A stretch of DNA of 39,050 nucleotides from Nitrospirota bacterium (lineage in GTDB: Bacteria; NPL-UPA2; JAADIA01), in NCBI GenBank assembly GCA_013151555.1, contig JAADIA010000092.1, positions 1 through 39,050 of the forward strand, read 5' to 3'. Of the stretch, positions 25,661-34,287 are shown piece by piece. Within the stretch, counting starts at the first letter, position 1. Every line of letters starts with the position of its first letter. The notes under the pieces are model-generated. The model had not been told where the DNA came from and did not search any database. It saw nothing but the letters and a program-made list of their open reading frames with translations. Position numbers and translations under genes: made by a program.

Positions 25661-27127
25661 TTAAGCTAAGGGCAGGATAACGGTGAAAGTCGTACCTTCA
25701 TGCAACCGGCTTTTGACTTTAATATCACCCTTATGGGCTTTGGCGATGGAAAGAGCGATACTTAAACCTAATCCGGTTCCGGGCTCAGCTGTTTGTTCAT
25801 CTTTACGGACCCGAAAAAATTTATTAAATATTTTAGATAAGTCCGCGCTGGAAACACCTTCTCCCGTATCGGAAATATCAACATAAGCCTTTGAATCTTT
25901 TACTCTTATTGAAATACCGATTTCTCCTTTTCGCGGGGTGAATTTGACGGCATTGGTAATTAAGTTTAAAAACAGGCGGCGCAGGTGGACTCTGTCGCCA
26001 TTTACAAAAATATTCTTTTTGGGAGCATCCAATTTCACTTCAATATTTTTCGATGAGGCGAACACTTGGCTGTGTTCGTAAATTTCCTCAAGGAATTGAA
26101 TGAGCTTAAATTTCTCAAACTTGAAGACATCCGGCTTATAGTCGAATCTGGCCAGAAGAAGAATGTCCTTAATAACTCTAATTGTCCGGTCGGTTTCCTC
26201 CAGACACTTCTCCAGGACATTTTTATATTCTTCGGGGTTTTCATCGCCCTCTAAGACCAGTTCAATTTCTCCTTTAATGATCGCCAGCGGTGTTTTTAGC
26301 TCATGGGCTACATGAGAACTAAATTCACTAATATGGTTGAAGGACTGCTCTAAACGGTAAATCATGCCATTAAAAGAATGCACCAGATGTTTCATCTCCG
26401 CATCTACCTGCTGTTCCCCGATCCTTGCAGTTAAATCTTTGTGAGTAATGTTGTCGGCTAAATTCGCCACAGCCAGGACTGGTTTAAGGGCATCACGGGC
26501 AAATATACTCCCGATAAAACTTGTTAAAACAAGAACAACAATTACGGACGCAATAATAAAAACTAAAATCTTGTTTAATATTTTCAGAACCGGTTCTAAC
26601 GGTGTGCCGACTTCTATAACCAACTGCGAACGGTGATAGGAAACCGGTAAGGCGATTGCTCTCAGCTTGAATTTGTCGTTGAGCAAGGATTTATAGGAAA
26701 CCTCCCGGGAAAAAGAAGGGAACTGTTTCCGGAACAAAGAGTTTATCTTTTGCGTAAAATTATTTGAGACCAAAAGAGCGTGGCCCTGAGTGTTTGCCAC
26801 GCTGATATAATCATTTTTGAGGTTCAGGGTTTTAATTTCTGATTTCCATAAATCATCAATAACTACGCTCTGATTCTTGCTTATCCCCTTATTGCTCAAC
26901 ATCTGCAGGATCCGGGCAAGGGGGTACCCCTCACTGTGTTGGATCTGCTCATATGCGGATAAAATACCGGCAATCTCTTCGGCTTTGATTTTTAAATCTT
27001 CATCCAAATCATGATAAAGAATGTTGCGAGCGCCAAAATAAATAACCGAACTGAAAACAGTCAGGATTACGGCTAAAATCACCGAATATAAAACGCTCGC
27101 TTTGAAGCGGATAGAATTAAATTGCAC
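25661..27127 (-). CDS. Sensor histidine kinase (HAMP-HisKA-HATPase)
   Basis: This 488-residue protein has membrane segment 1 at about 12-33, an extracytoplasmic sensor region (34-186), membrane segment 2 at 187-207, a HAMP linker, and the kinase core. The phospho-acceptor is H275 in AHELKTPLAIIKGE. The N box NLITNAVKFTP, G1 ISDTGEGV and G2 GTGLGLSI are intact. It starts with GTG, one base after the regulator stop codon (TGA-T-GTG), preceded by AAGGA within the upstream gene. The pair is co-translated. The stimulus is unknown; the layout resembles heavy-metal and envelope-stress kinases such as CusS. Confidence 0.9.
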   Translation of the reverse strand: MQFNSIRFKASVLYSVILAVILTVFSSVIYFGARNILYHDLDEDLKIKAEEIAGILSAYEQIQHSEGYPLARILQMLSNKGISKNQSVVIDDLWKSEIKTLNLKNDYISVANTQGHALLVSNNFTQKINSLFRKQFPSFSREVSYKSLLNDKFKLRAIALPVSYHRSQLVIEVGTPLEPVLKILNKILVFIIASVIVVLVLTSFIGSIFARDALKPVLAVANLADNITHKDLTARIGEQQVDAEMKHLVHSFNGMIYRLEQSFNHISEFSSHVAHELKTPLAIIKGEIELVLEGDENPEEYKNVLEKCLEETDRTIRVIKDILLLARFDYKPDVFKFEKFKLIQFLEEIYEHSQVFASSKNIEVKLDAPKKNIFVNGDRVHLRRLFLNLITNAVKFTPRKGEIGISIRVKDSKAYVDISDTGEGVSSADLSKIFNKFFRVRKDEQTAEPGTGLGLSIALSIAKAHKGDIKVKSRLHEGTTFTVILPLA

Positions 27128-27128
27128 A

Positions 27129-27800
27129 TCATCCTTCTTTTAGCATATAGCCTGTTCCGCGCAGGGAATGGATAAGCTTTTTATCAAATCCGGCATCGAC
27201 CTTTTTGCGCAGGTAGTTAATGTACACATTAATGACGTTGGAAAAGCTGTCAAAATCATAATTCCAGACATGTTCGGAGATCATTGTCCGGGTAACAACC
27301 TGGTCGGCATTAAGCATTAAATACTCAAGAAGGGCATATTCCGTACCGGTGAGTTCAATTTCCCTGCCGGCACGCCTTGCTTTATGGGTCAGTTGGTCCA
27401 ACTCTAAATCCGCTACTCTAAGCTTGGTAGTCTTAACATTATTCTTCCTGCGTATCAAAGCCCTGACTCGGGCCAAAAACTCTCCAAAAGCAAACGGTTT
27501 GGTCAAATAATCATCTGCGCCGGAATCCAAACCAGATATCTTGTCTTCAACTTCATCCCTTGCCGTGAGCATTAAAACCGGCACGTTCACTTTCTTTTTT
27601 CTCAGTTGTCGGCAGATAACAATACCGTTTTCGCCCGGCAACATGATATCCAGCACAATCAGGTCATAAGGATTGCTCTCGGCCATAAAAAGCCCTTCTT
27701 CCCCGTCATAGGAGACATCTACCGCGTACCCCTTTTCCTTAAGCCCTCTTTTAATAAAACTTGCCACTTTCTTTTCGTCTTCGACCAGTAAGATTCTCAT
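27129..27800 (-). CDS. OmpR/PhoB-family response regulator
   Basis: About 223 residues. An N-terminal receiver (LLVEDE, phospho-acceptor in LIVLDIMLPGENG, Thr in LMLTARDE, Lys in YLTKPF) is joined to a winged-helix DNA-binding domain (LTGTEYALLEYLMLN, VINVYINYLRKKVD, LRGTGYML). It belongs with the kinase encoded directly after it. I chose the ATG at 27800, where the receiver begins (MRILLVEDE); an extension to 27833 would add 11 residues. Confidence 0.9.
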   Translation of the reverse strand: MRILLVEDEKKVASFIKRGLKEKGYAVDVSYDGEEGLFMAESNPYDLIVLDIMLPGENGIVICRQLRKKKVNVPVLMLTARDEVEDKISGLDSGADDYLTKPFAFGEFLARVRALIRRKNNVKTTKLRVADLELDQLTHKARRAGREIELTGTEYALLEYLMLNADQVVTRTMISEHVWNYDFDSFSNVINVYINYLRKKVDAGFDKKLIHSLRGTGYMLKEG

Positions 27801-27885
27801 CTTCTTTTCCCTGCTCCCAAGAAAAATTCGCAATCCCGAGAGTAAATACCCTTTTTATACTCATCGGTAATTGTCCGAAACGCCC

Positions 27886-29268
27886 CTAATCCAATTGATT
27901 CCGACCTGCGGTCAGGTTAATCACCCTCCAGGAACTCCAGCGGTCAATTTGAGCCCCGGACAAACCGGACCTGAGCGAAGAGAGAATAAAATCCGGGTTG
28001 CCCAAGAGCGCTAAAGGAATACGAAAACTCACCCCATTCGGTTTGAAGGCGAAAGCAATTCCCGTCCTTCTGATTAACCGGCCCTGATTATAAACGTACC
28101 CTTTGTTGGAACGAAAACCTATCTTAATTTTTGGCATATCCTTAAACGCTTTTTCTTTCTGATAACCGAATAAGTAAAGGGTTTCCCTGATAGTGCCGGT
28201 CTTTGACCGGCGCTTTACAAAACGGATCTCAACCGTCAACCGGCTGTCTTCGGAGCGGAAAGAGATATTTTTTATCTTTCCTTCTCCTTTGAGGGAGTAG
28301 TTAAGTCCCACCCCTAAAGGGATTGCCTTAAAATCTTCAGAAAAAATTTCGTTGGAGCGAACAAAGGAAAGAAGATAATCCCGGCTATATCTTATCTGGC
28401 TTTGGAACTTCATTACCGCCAGCCTTTTTTTCTCTATCTGAGCAGGGTTGAGGGGGAAGGAAAACCAGCTTAAATTCAGAGCACCTAATTTTTCCGGGGG
28501 AAAAAGCCTCTTGTCAGGATGAAAACCCCGGGGACTCGGCCAGCGGCGATAGTGGACCAGATAAAGATAAATTTCCGGTTTTGGGATTTCTTTCCCCAGG
28601 TCCCATAAAGCAACCTTAAGGAATAGATACATGCCGATATGGTCACCATGCTGGTCCAAAGGATGAGAACAAAATATCTTAGTCGGCCGAAACTCTCTAA
28701 GAACATTCTCTATCTCATTTAATATCGCCTCACCCGTATAGGGGCTATTTGGGATAACCCCTTCTCCCTCTGCCGCTTGATAAAGTCCGGTCAGAGAGTC
28801 TTGATATTCGTTGCCCCGACCCCAGTGTTCAACAAAGATAGGCATAATGCCTGAATCCGGATAATCTAAAAAGATAAGCCGGGTTTCGTCTATTCCTAAA
28901 GTACCCAGGGCCTCGATCGATTCCTGTTTTCTCACCTGGCCCAATTTAATAAAGGCCTGCTGTTTATCCTTAAAGAAAAGTCTTTTCTTGTAAGTTACCA
29001 AAGAGATAGGATTATGCTCCCCTTCGGTTAGATAGAGGACCTTTATTTTAGCCCCGGTCTTTGTCGCCTCCTGGATAATCCCGCCACAGCCGATTACCTC
29101 GTCATCGGGATGAGGGGCAAGGATGAGTATCCGGTCATTTTTGGTGAGGGAAAGATTGGTAAGGGAATTCTCCGTCCCGGCTGCGGAAATATTGGTAAGC
29201 AGGCCCCAGAAAGATAATAAGGACAACAATGAGCTTAAAGCATGGCGCTTTTGAATAAACCGGTTCAT
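27886..29268 (-). CDS. PIG-L/LmbE-family deacetylase with beta-rich C-terminal domain
   Basis: About 460 residues, probably with an N-terminal signal sequence. The deacetylase motif ILAPHPDDEVIGCGG is near residue 50 and the second zinc ligand region is CSHPLDQHGDHIG. Family members remove N-acetyl groups from GlcNAc-containing glycolipids or small molecules. After about residue 300 a beta-rich domain ends with FRIPLALLGNP, resembling CBM9/DOMON-like modules. The preceding GT39 gene's TGA overlaps an in-frame TTG (29277); I prefer the ATG at 29268. Cotranscription with GT39 suggests lipid or envelope glycan editing outside the cytoplasm (inference). Confidence 0.82.
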   Translation of the reverse strand: MNRFIQKRHALSSLLSLLSFWGLLTNISAAGTENSLTNLSLTKNDRILILAPHPDDEVIGCGGIIQEATKTGAKIKVLYLTEGEHNPISLVTYKKRLFFKDKQQAFIKLGQVRKQESIEALGTLGIDETRLIFLDYPDSGIMPIFVEHWGRGNEYQDSLTGLYQAAEGEGVIPNSPYTGEAILNEIENVLREFRPTKIFCSHPLDQHGDHIGMYLFLKVALWDLGKEIPKPEIYLYLVHYRRWPSPRGFHPDKRLFPPEKLGALNLSWFSFPLNPAQIEKKRLAVMKFQSQIRYSRDYLLSFVRSNEIFSEDFKAIPLGVGLNYSLKGEGKIKNISFRSEDSRLTVEIRFVKRRSKTGTIRETLYLFGYQKEKAFKDMPKIKIGFRSNKGYVYNQGRLIRRTGIAFAFKPNGVSFRIPLALLGNPDFILSSLRSGLSGAQIDRWSSWRVINLTAGRNQLD

Positions 29269-29273
29269 AATTA

Positions 29274-30908
29274 TCAAGGCAGAGGTTTACTTGTTATAAC
29301 GACCCGGTCTCTATTCTTGTATACCACAGAGTTCTCCCGTTTCCCTTGGGTGAGCCGGTTAATGCGTCTTAAATCCGATTCCTCAACTACACAAACGATA
29401 TCTTCTTTGCTTAAAAAGAATTTTTTTATTTCTGCATCCGTGCTTAAAACATTCAGAGGATGGGGGGTATAAAACGGCTGCTTGTCATCAGCAATTACCA
29501 CTACCGGACGATTGGTATAGTAGTGTACCCCCCGCACAAACATCTTACTCCCAAGAATCTCCTTTTTAACGGATTTATCTTCAGGTATTTGAGATAATAA
29601 CAGCTTATCTGAAAAGGCTCCTTCCAGTTGGGGCATAAGATAACCGAAAATCAAGATCATTACAATAGATACAGAAGCAACGTTTACGATAACGGCTTCT
29701 TTAACTTTCTTGCCGGATAGTAAAAACGGCGAGCAGGAGATCGCGATAGCGAGGACAAGTTCAATTCCCAAAGATACCGGGAACAAGCCGGGGAATTTTT
29801 CTTTAATCCAGAACAACGAAACCCCAAAGGCTCCCAGGAAAACCAGGGTGAGCAGGATAGAGCTCAGGAAAGCCGGGCTGAATTTCTTCTTAGCCTTGGA
29901 ATCGGATTCTACGTCTACTAACGCTTTGGCAAATAATAAGCACAGGGCCGGGAATAACGGCAAGATGTAGCTTATCAGTTTTGACTGGGCGAAGGAGAAA
30001 AATAAGAGCGTAAACCAGAACCAAATATGCAAGAATAGTTTTGGGTGAGATAAAGACCATTTCTTCCTGGAAAACATGAAGGGCAACAAATTGCTCCAGG
30101 GGAATAGGCCCAGGAAAATAACTGCCGGGTAGAAATACCAGGTGTTATTAGACCGGTGCTCAGCGGTAATAAAGTAACGCTGAACATTCTCATGGAAAAA
30201 GAAACTGTAAAGGAAACCCTTCCCGAACTTTAATGATATAAAACCATACCAGGGTAAAGTAACGACAAAAAACAACAACCAACCCTGCCAGCATAAAAGG
30301 AACCTTCGCCATAAAGCCCCCTCTTTTTGGATAATAAAGAAAAGGGAAAAGACCGAGAAAGGGATTATTATTCCGATGGGACCCTTGGTTAATACGGCCA
30401 AACCGGTGAAAAGATATGCAAGGATATAGGAATTGGTCTTATTTTTAGTATGACCTAAATAAAAGAAAATCATACTTAAGAGAATAAAAACCGTTAAGAC
30501 AACATCCGTCAGCACAATCCGGGAAAGGCTGAGGTAAAGGAAGCCGGTAGCTAAGATTAAGGCCGCATACAGGCCGACCTTACGGGTAAACATTAATTTG
30601 CCCAGGAGAAAGGTAAAGACAACGCCTAAAGCTCCGAACAGGGCCGGAAACAATCTTGCCGCCCATTCCGTGATGCCGAATAATTTAAAAGAAAAAATAA
30701 GCAGCCAATAAAATAAGATGGGTTTCTCAAATTGAGGATACCCGAACATAACCGGAGTCAAGAAGTTATGCCCCTGCAGCATCTCCTTTGCCGTCTGGGC
30801 ATAGAAGGTTTCATCCGGGTCGGTAAGACCAATACTGCCCATTCGATACGAATAGATTAAGAACGAAAAAACAATGAGGAACAAGATAATAGGAGTGTTT
30901 TTATGCAC
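29274..30908 (-). CDS. GT39/ArnT-like polyprenyl-phosphate-dependent glycosyltransferase
   Basis: This 544-residue protein has about 12 membrane segments in the N-terminal 410 residues and a soluble C-terminal domain (about 430-544). The first loop contains GLTDPDETFYAQTAKEML with the catalytic acidic pair, and EWAARLFPALFG follows, as in ArnT and other GT-C enzymes of families 39/83. Such enzymes transfer a sugar from a polyprenyl-phosphate donor to lipid A, lipids or proteins on the periplasmic face. The DPM-like GT2 enzymes in the glycan cluster could make the donor. The start is GTG at 30908, just 2 bases after an A7G7 tract. Confidence 0.88.
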   Translation of the reverse strand: MHKNTPIILFLIVFSFLIYSYRMGSIGLTDPDETFYAQTAKEMLQGHNFLTPVMFGYPQFEKPILFYWLLIFSFKLFGITEWAARLFPALFGALGVVFTFLLGKLMFTRKVGLYAALILATGFLYLSLSRIVLTDVVLTVFILLSMIFFYLGHTKNKTNSYILAYLFTGLAVLTKGPIGIIIPFSVFSLFFIIQKEGALWRRFLLCWQGWLLFFVVTLPWYGFISLKFGKGFLYSFFFHENVQRYFITAEHRSNNTWYFYPAVIFLGLFPWSNLLPFMFSRKKWSLSHPKLFLHIWFWFTLLFFSFAQSKLISYILPLFPALCLLFAKALVDVESDSKAKKKFSPAFLSSILLTLVFLGAFGVSLFWIKEKFPGLFPVSLGIELVLAIAISCSPFLLSGKKVKEAVIVNVASVSIVMILIFGYLMPQLEGAFSDKLLLSQIPEDKSVKKEILGSKMFVRGVHYYTNRPVVVIADDKQPFYTPHPLNVLSTDAEIKKFFLSKEDIVCVVEESDLRRINRLTQGKRENSVVYKNRDRVVITSKPLP

Positions 30909-30910
30909 AA

Positions 30911-30924
30911 CCCCCCCTTTTTTT
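30911..30924 (-). repeat. A7G7 homopolymer tract abutting the GT39 start codon
   Basis: Seven A's then seven G's on the coding strand, separated from the GTG start by two T's. The G-run is the only Shine-Dalgarno-like sequence near the start. Confidence 0.7.
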
Positions 30925-31083
30925 ATTCTTTCCTTCTGGGTATCTCCCTCCGGCCCATCCGCTCGGTTCCAATTTTAGGAGGGGGATGAATTAGATGAGC
31001 TGGTTATATACTACCAAGCGAAGAGGTTGCTGTCAAAGAAAAAGGGGGAAGCGATCCGAGAGAGCATCTTCAGAGAAAAATCC

Positions 31084-31767
31084 CTATACCACAAACTTAT
31101 AACCCACGCCTCTAACGGTGATAATGTAGGAAGATGCCGACCGCAACTTCTGGCGCAGCCTCCGTATGTGAACATCAACAGTCCGGTCGATTACGAGTTT
31201 TTCCTCACCCCAGACTTTATTCAGAAGCTGCGCCCGGGTAAAGACTCTGCCTGGATTAGAAGCCAGGCACTTTAAGAGATTAAATTCCGTAGAGGTAAGT
31301 TCGAGAGGTTTCCCCTTCAGAACAACCTCATGTTTTGTGGAATCAATCCCCAACGCCCCGACTTTAATGACCTTTCTTTCCTCAACCCTTGCAGATAAGC
31401 GCCGGAGCACCGTTCTTACTCTGGCGAGCAATTCCCGCACCTTGAAAGGCTTGGTCACATAATCATCCGCCCCCAACTCCAAACCGGCAACGATATCCGC
31501 TTCCTCTCCCTTGGCCGTGAGCATAATAATAGGAATCCCGGAAGTGCGGGGGTCCCTCTTCAGAATCCGGCAGACCTCTAACCCGTCTATCCCGGGCAAC
31601 ATGATATCCAGAAGAATCAGCTGGGGCAAGTCCCCCCGAAGGCGCTTGAGAACCTCTTCACCATCATAAGCAGTAATTACCCGATACCCTTCTTTCCCCA
31701 GGTTATATTCAATCAGTTCCCCGATATCCTTTTCATCATCAACAACCAAAATCTTCTCTCTCGCCAT
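31084..31767 (-). CDS. Orphan PhoB/OmpR-family response regulator
   Basis: About 227 residues. The receiver has VVDDEKDIGELIEYNL, the phospho-acceptor in LILLDIMLPGIDG, LTAKGEE and YVTKPF; the winged helix has LTSTEFNLLKCLA, VDVHIRRLRQKL and VRGVGYKFV, closest in feel to PhoB/PhoP. No kinase gene adjoins it, and none is seen within the island except the unrelated pair at 25661-27800. The ATG at 31767 follows GGAGGAAG, which decides it against an ATG-like start 33 bp upstream. Confidence 0.88.
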   Translation of the reverse strand: MAREKILVVDDEKDIGELIEYNLGKEGYRVITAYDGEEVLKRLRGDLPQLILLDIMLPGIDGLEVCRILKRDPRTSGIPIIMLTAKGEEADIVAGLELGADDYVTKPFKVRELLARVRTVLRRLSARVEERKVIKVGALGIDSTKHEVVLKGKPLELTSTEFNLLKCLASNPGRVFTRAQLLNKVWGEEKLVIDRTVDVHIRRLRQKLRSASSYIITVRGVGYKFVV

Positions 31768-31857
31768 TTTCTTCCTCCCAGATATTATCAGGAAAGGCAA
31801 TCCTCTCTGTCTATCTGATTGCGGCAGGCATTACCCGCCCCTAAAAACGGTATTTTT

Positions 31858-32952
31858 TCAGGCAAAGCACCTCTTCCGGAAATAAAAGGCTAAATTAACC
31901 AGGGATATTAATACCGGCACTTCTACTAAAGGGCCGATAACCGCAGCAAAAGCAGCCCCTGAATTGATGCCAAATACCGCCACGCTAACGGCTATAGCCA
32001 ATTCAAAATTATTGCTTGCGGCAGTAAAAGATAAAGAGACCGTCTTTTTGTAATTCGCGCCGACCTTTTTGCTAAGAAAAAAAGATATTATAAACATCAC
32101 CACAAAATAAATCAAAAGCGGGATGGCTATCCGAAGAGCATCGCCGGGTAGCTTGACAATATATTCGCCTTTTAAAGAGAACATAACTATAATTGTAAAC
32201 AGCAGGGCAATTAACGTTACCGGGCTTATCCTGGGGATAAATTTTGTTTGATACCAGACCTTCCCTTTGATTTTAAGGAGCGAAAACCTGGTGAGCATTC
32301 CGGCGATAAAGGGAACCCCCAGATATACAAACACACTTTTAGCAATTTGACCCATGGTAACTTTAACGACTGCTCCCTTAAGTCCAAACCAGCCAGGTAG
32401 TACGGTAATAAAAATCCAGGCATATATAGAATAAAGGAAGACCTGAAAAATAGAATTAAAAGCCACCAAACCCGCACAATATTCGGCATCACCTTCGGCA
32501 AGTTCATTCCATACTATGACCATTGCAATACATCTGGCAAGTCCGATCATGATTAATCCGGCCATGTATTGCGGATAATTTCTTAAAAAAATAATAGCCA
32601 GGAAAAACATCAGAACCGGACCGATTATCCAGTTTTGCACCAGGGAAAGCGCGAGCACTTTCTTATCACGAAAAACATCGCCAAGCTCTTCGTATTTGAC
32701 TTTTGCTAAAGGTGGATACATCATCAGGATTAGCCCGACGGCTATGGGAATATTGGTTGTCCCCACCTGGAATTTATTCCAAAAATCGACAATCCCGGGG
32801 ATAAAATATCCCGAACCAATGCCGATAAACATAGCAATAAAAATCCATAAGGTAAGATAGCGGTCTAAAAAGGATAACTTTCTCACGGTGCCATTAGGCC
32901 TTTCCTCCTCTGTTGCCCTGAGCCCGAGGAAGTTCCTCACGCGGGATATCAA
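31858..32952 (-). CDS. acr3: Arsenite efflux transporter ACR3
   Basis: This 364-residue protein has about ten membrane segments and the ACR3 hallmark [13 protein letters not shown] near the N terminus. The arsenite-binding cysteine is in [13 protein letters not shown], and [17 protein letters not shown] is also conserved. ACR3 exports As(III), driven by proton motive force. The start is uncertain: TTG 32952, preceded by GAGGA, overlaps arsR by 59 bp. A GTG at 32886 would begin just before the conserved region but has a poorly spaced site. It is cotranscribed with arsR. Confidence 0.92.
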   Translation of the reverse strand: MISRVRNFLGLRATEEERPNGTVRKLSFLDRYLTLWIFIAMFIGIGSGYFIPGIVDFWNKFQVGTTNIPIAVGLILMMYPPLAKVKYEELGDVFRDKKVLALSLVQNWIIGPVLMFFLAIIFLRNYPQYMAGLIMIGLARCIAMVIVWNELAEGDAEYCAGLVAFNSIFQVFLYSIYAWIFITVLPGWFGLKGAVVKVTMGQIAKSVFVYLGVPFIAGMLTRFSLLKIKGKVWYQTKFIPRISPVTLIALLFTIIVMFSLKGEYIVKLPGDALRIAIPLLIYFVVMFIISFFLSKKVGANYKKTVSLSFTAASNNFELAIAVSVAVFGINSGAAFAAVIGPLVEVPVLISLVNLAFYFRKRCFA

Positions 32953-33268
32953 GGCATTTCCTCATGTTGGATATATCCTCTTTAAAGGAACGATCCTTTT
33001 TAAAGCAGCTCTTCAATATCCGGTGGACAGACTTCTCCAGTTCGTTCTCCGGACAGGCTAAAGAGTAGAAAATCCACAACCCTTCCCGTCTATCATGAAC
33101 CAACCCCGCATTTCTTAAAACCGTAAGGTGGCGGGATACCCTGGCTTGACTTAAGCCTAAGGCAGCTTCAAGTTGGCAGACGCAGAGTTCTCTTTCTGAA
33201 AGAAGCACCAGAATCCTCAGCCTCGTTTCATCAGAAAGGGCCTTGAAAATAGTCAGTTCCTTCTTCAT
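32894..33268 (-). CDS. arsR: ArsR-family arsenic-responsive repressor
   Basis: This 124-residue winged-helix protein shows [14 protein letters not shown] at the N terminus. The metalloid-binding [22 protein letters not shown] gives Cys-Val-Cys in helix 3 as in classic ArsR. It would repress its own operon until arsenite binds. A strong promoter with a repeat-containing start region lies directly upstream. The C-terminal 25 residues are charged and overlap the transporter gene. Confidence 0.92.
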   Translation of the reverse strand: MKKELTIFKALSDETRLRILVLLSERELCVCQLEAALGLSQARVSRHLTVLRNAGLVHDRREGLWIFYSLACPENELEKSVHRILKSCFKKDRSFKEDISNMRKCLDIPREELPRAQGNRGGKA

Positions 33269-33280
33269 TGCCGGGCCTCG

Positions 33281-33294
33281 ATATTCTTATATTC
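33281..33294 (-). promoter_or_regulatory. Possible ArsR operator
   Basis: On the minus strand GAATAT is repeated directly as GAATAT-AA-GAATAT, within an AT-rich imperfect palindrome just downstream of the predicted arsR transcription start. This is a suitable place for a repressor site. Confidence 0.4.
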
Positions 33295-33306
33295 GATTAC
33301 AGGCAT

Positions 33307-33335
33307 ATAATACCTGAAAAGAAAATTCCTGTCAA
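33307..33335 (-). promoter_or_regulatory. arsR-acr3 promoter
   Basis: On the minus strand TTGACA (33330-33335) and TATTAT (33307-33312) are separated by 17 bp, an almost perfect sigma70-type promoter about 40 bp from the arsR start. Confidence 0.75.
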
Positions 33336-33395
33336 GAACAAATTTTAAAAAAGGAGGACGTTTCTAAAAAGTCTTGACCCGGCAAATTAAACTTA

Positions 33396-33424
33396 TTGAC
33401 ATTTGTTCCTTGCCCTATTATAAT
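33396..33424 (+). promoter_or_regulatory. rpmH operon promoter (consensus)
   Basis: TTGACA (33396-33401) and TATAAT (33419-33424) with a 17-bp spacer form an exact sigma70 consensus promoter, 31 bp before the rpmH start. It is expected to be strong. Confidence 0.85.
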
Positions 33425-33455
33425 GCTCTGTCAGCTTCAAGGAGGAGGAATACGC

Positions 33456-33590
33456 ATGAAAAGGACTTATCAACCATCTAACCGTCGGCGTAAACATCGG
33501 CATGGTTTTCTCGGACGAATGAAGAGGAGGGCGGGGCAGCTGATCTTCAACCGTCGACGGAGAAAAGGGCGAAAAAGGTTATCTGTCTGA
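33456..33590 (+). CDS. rpmH: 50S ribosomal protein L34
   Basis: 44 residues, beginning [19 protein letters not shown] and ending in the basic KGRKRLSV, which is L34 over its whole length. The ATG at 33456 has GGAGGAGG upstream. L34 binds 23S rRNA in the large subunit. It heads the classical rpmH-rnpA-yidD-yidC-mnmE-rsmG order. Its usual divergent neighbour dnaA is here about 10 kb away. Confidence 0.97.
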   Translation: MKRTYQPSNRRRKHRHGFLGRMKRRAGQLIFNRRRRKGRKRLSV

Positions 33591-33631
33591 ATCCTGGCAA
33601 AGGAGGAAGACCGGGAAGAAAAGGCAAAAGC

Positions 33632-34063
33632 ATGGAGAGCAGCTTTTCCTTTAAAAAAGCGGAGCGGCTCCGGAGAAAAGTTGATTTTGAGAGAATTTTT
33701 TCTCAGGGAAGAAGGTTTAGGGAGAGCCACTTCCGCTTTTATGTTCTTGACCGCACCCTCAAATCTTTGCCCTGTCCCGGCAAGAGAACCGGCCCGGCCC
33801 GGATAATAGCCGGGGCCGGAGAGAAAGAAAATAGAATTGGCTTCATCGTCGGCAAGAGAGCGGTGGATAAGGCGGCGGTGAGGAGAAATCGGGTGAGACG
33901 GCATTTAAAGGAAGCCTACCGGTTGAATAAGAGCAGGCTGAAGGCCGGGAGAGACTTGGTGGTGGTAGCTGAAAAAGGAGCCGTCGGACTAAGTTTCCCT
34001 GAGGTGCAGAGAGAACTTCTTCAGCTGTTCGGGAAAGCAGGGTTAATTCTTGAAGATGAGTAA
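33632..34063 (+). CDS. rnpA: Ribonuclease P protein component, with an internal insertion
   Basis: 143 residues. [19 protein letters not shown] at the N terminus and the RNR signature [18 protein letters not shown] identify the protein subunit of RNase P, which matures tRNA 5' ends. Typical length is 110-125; here about 20 extra residues (after YVLDRT, before ENRIGF) lie between two core strands and are rich in Gly, Pro and Arg. The DNA for this insert contains a strong GC palindrome (33789-33819), suggesting insertion of a palindromic element. The core appears intact. Confidence 0.94.
   Translation: MESSFSFKKAERLRRKVDFERIFSQGRRFRESHFRFYVLDRTLKSLPCPGKRTGPARIIAGAGEKENRIGFIVGKRAVDKAAVRRNRVRRHLKEAYRLNKSRLKAGRDLVVVAEKGAVGLSFPEVQRELLQLFGKAGLILEDE
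33789..33819 (+). repeat. GC-rich palindrome inside the rnpA insertion
   Basis: The CCGGCCC-type left arm and the GGGGCCGG right arm pair around a loop containing GATAATAG. It coincides with the extra segment of RnpA. Confidence 0.55.
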
Positions 34064-34265
34064 GGTCATTATTTTTCTTATTTCTTGTTACCAGAAATGT
34101 ATTTCCCCTCTAAAGCCGCAGAGTTGCCGCTTTTATCCTACCTGCTCGGCATATGCCCGGGAAGCCATCCAGAAGCAGGGACTTAAGAGGGGCGGATGGC
34201 TGGCCATAAAGAGAGTTTTTCGTTGTCATCCCCTTAACCCCGGCGGATATGACCCGGTAAAGTAA
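34056..34265 (+). CDS. yidD: Membrane protein insertion efficiency factor YidD
   Basis: 69 residues, containing the family core [16 protein letters not shown] with conserved cysteines and ending in [12 protein letters not shown]. YidD is a small membrane-associated helper of YidC. The ATG at 34056 overlaps the end of rnpA; a TTG two codons earlier is also possible. It lies 22 bp before yidC. Confidence 0.93.
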   Translation: MSKVIIFLISCYQKCISPLKPQSCRFYPTCSAYAREAIQKQGLKRGGWLAIKRVFRCHPLNPGGYDPVK

Positions 34266-34287
34266 AGGAAACGGAGAAGAGATTTTT

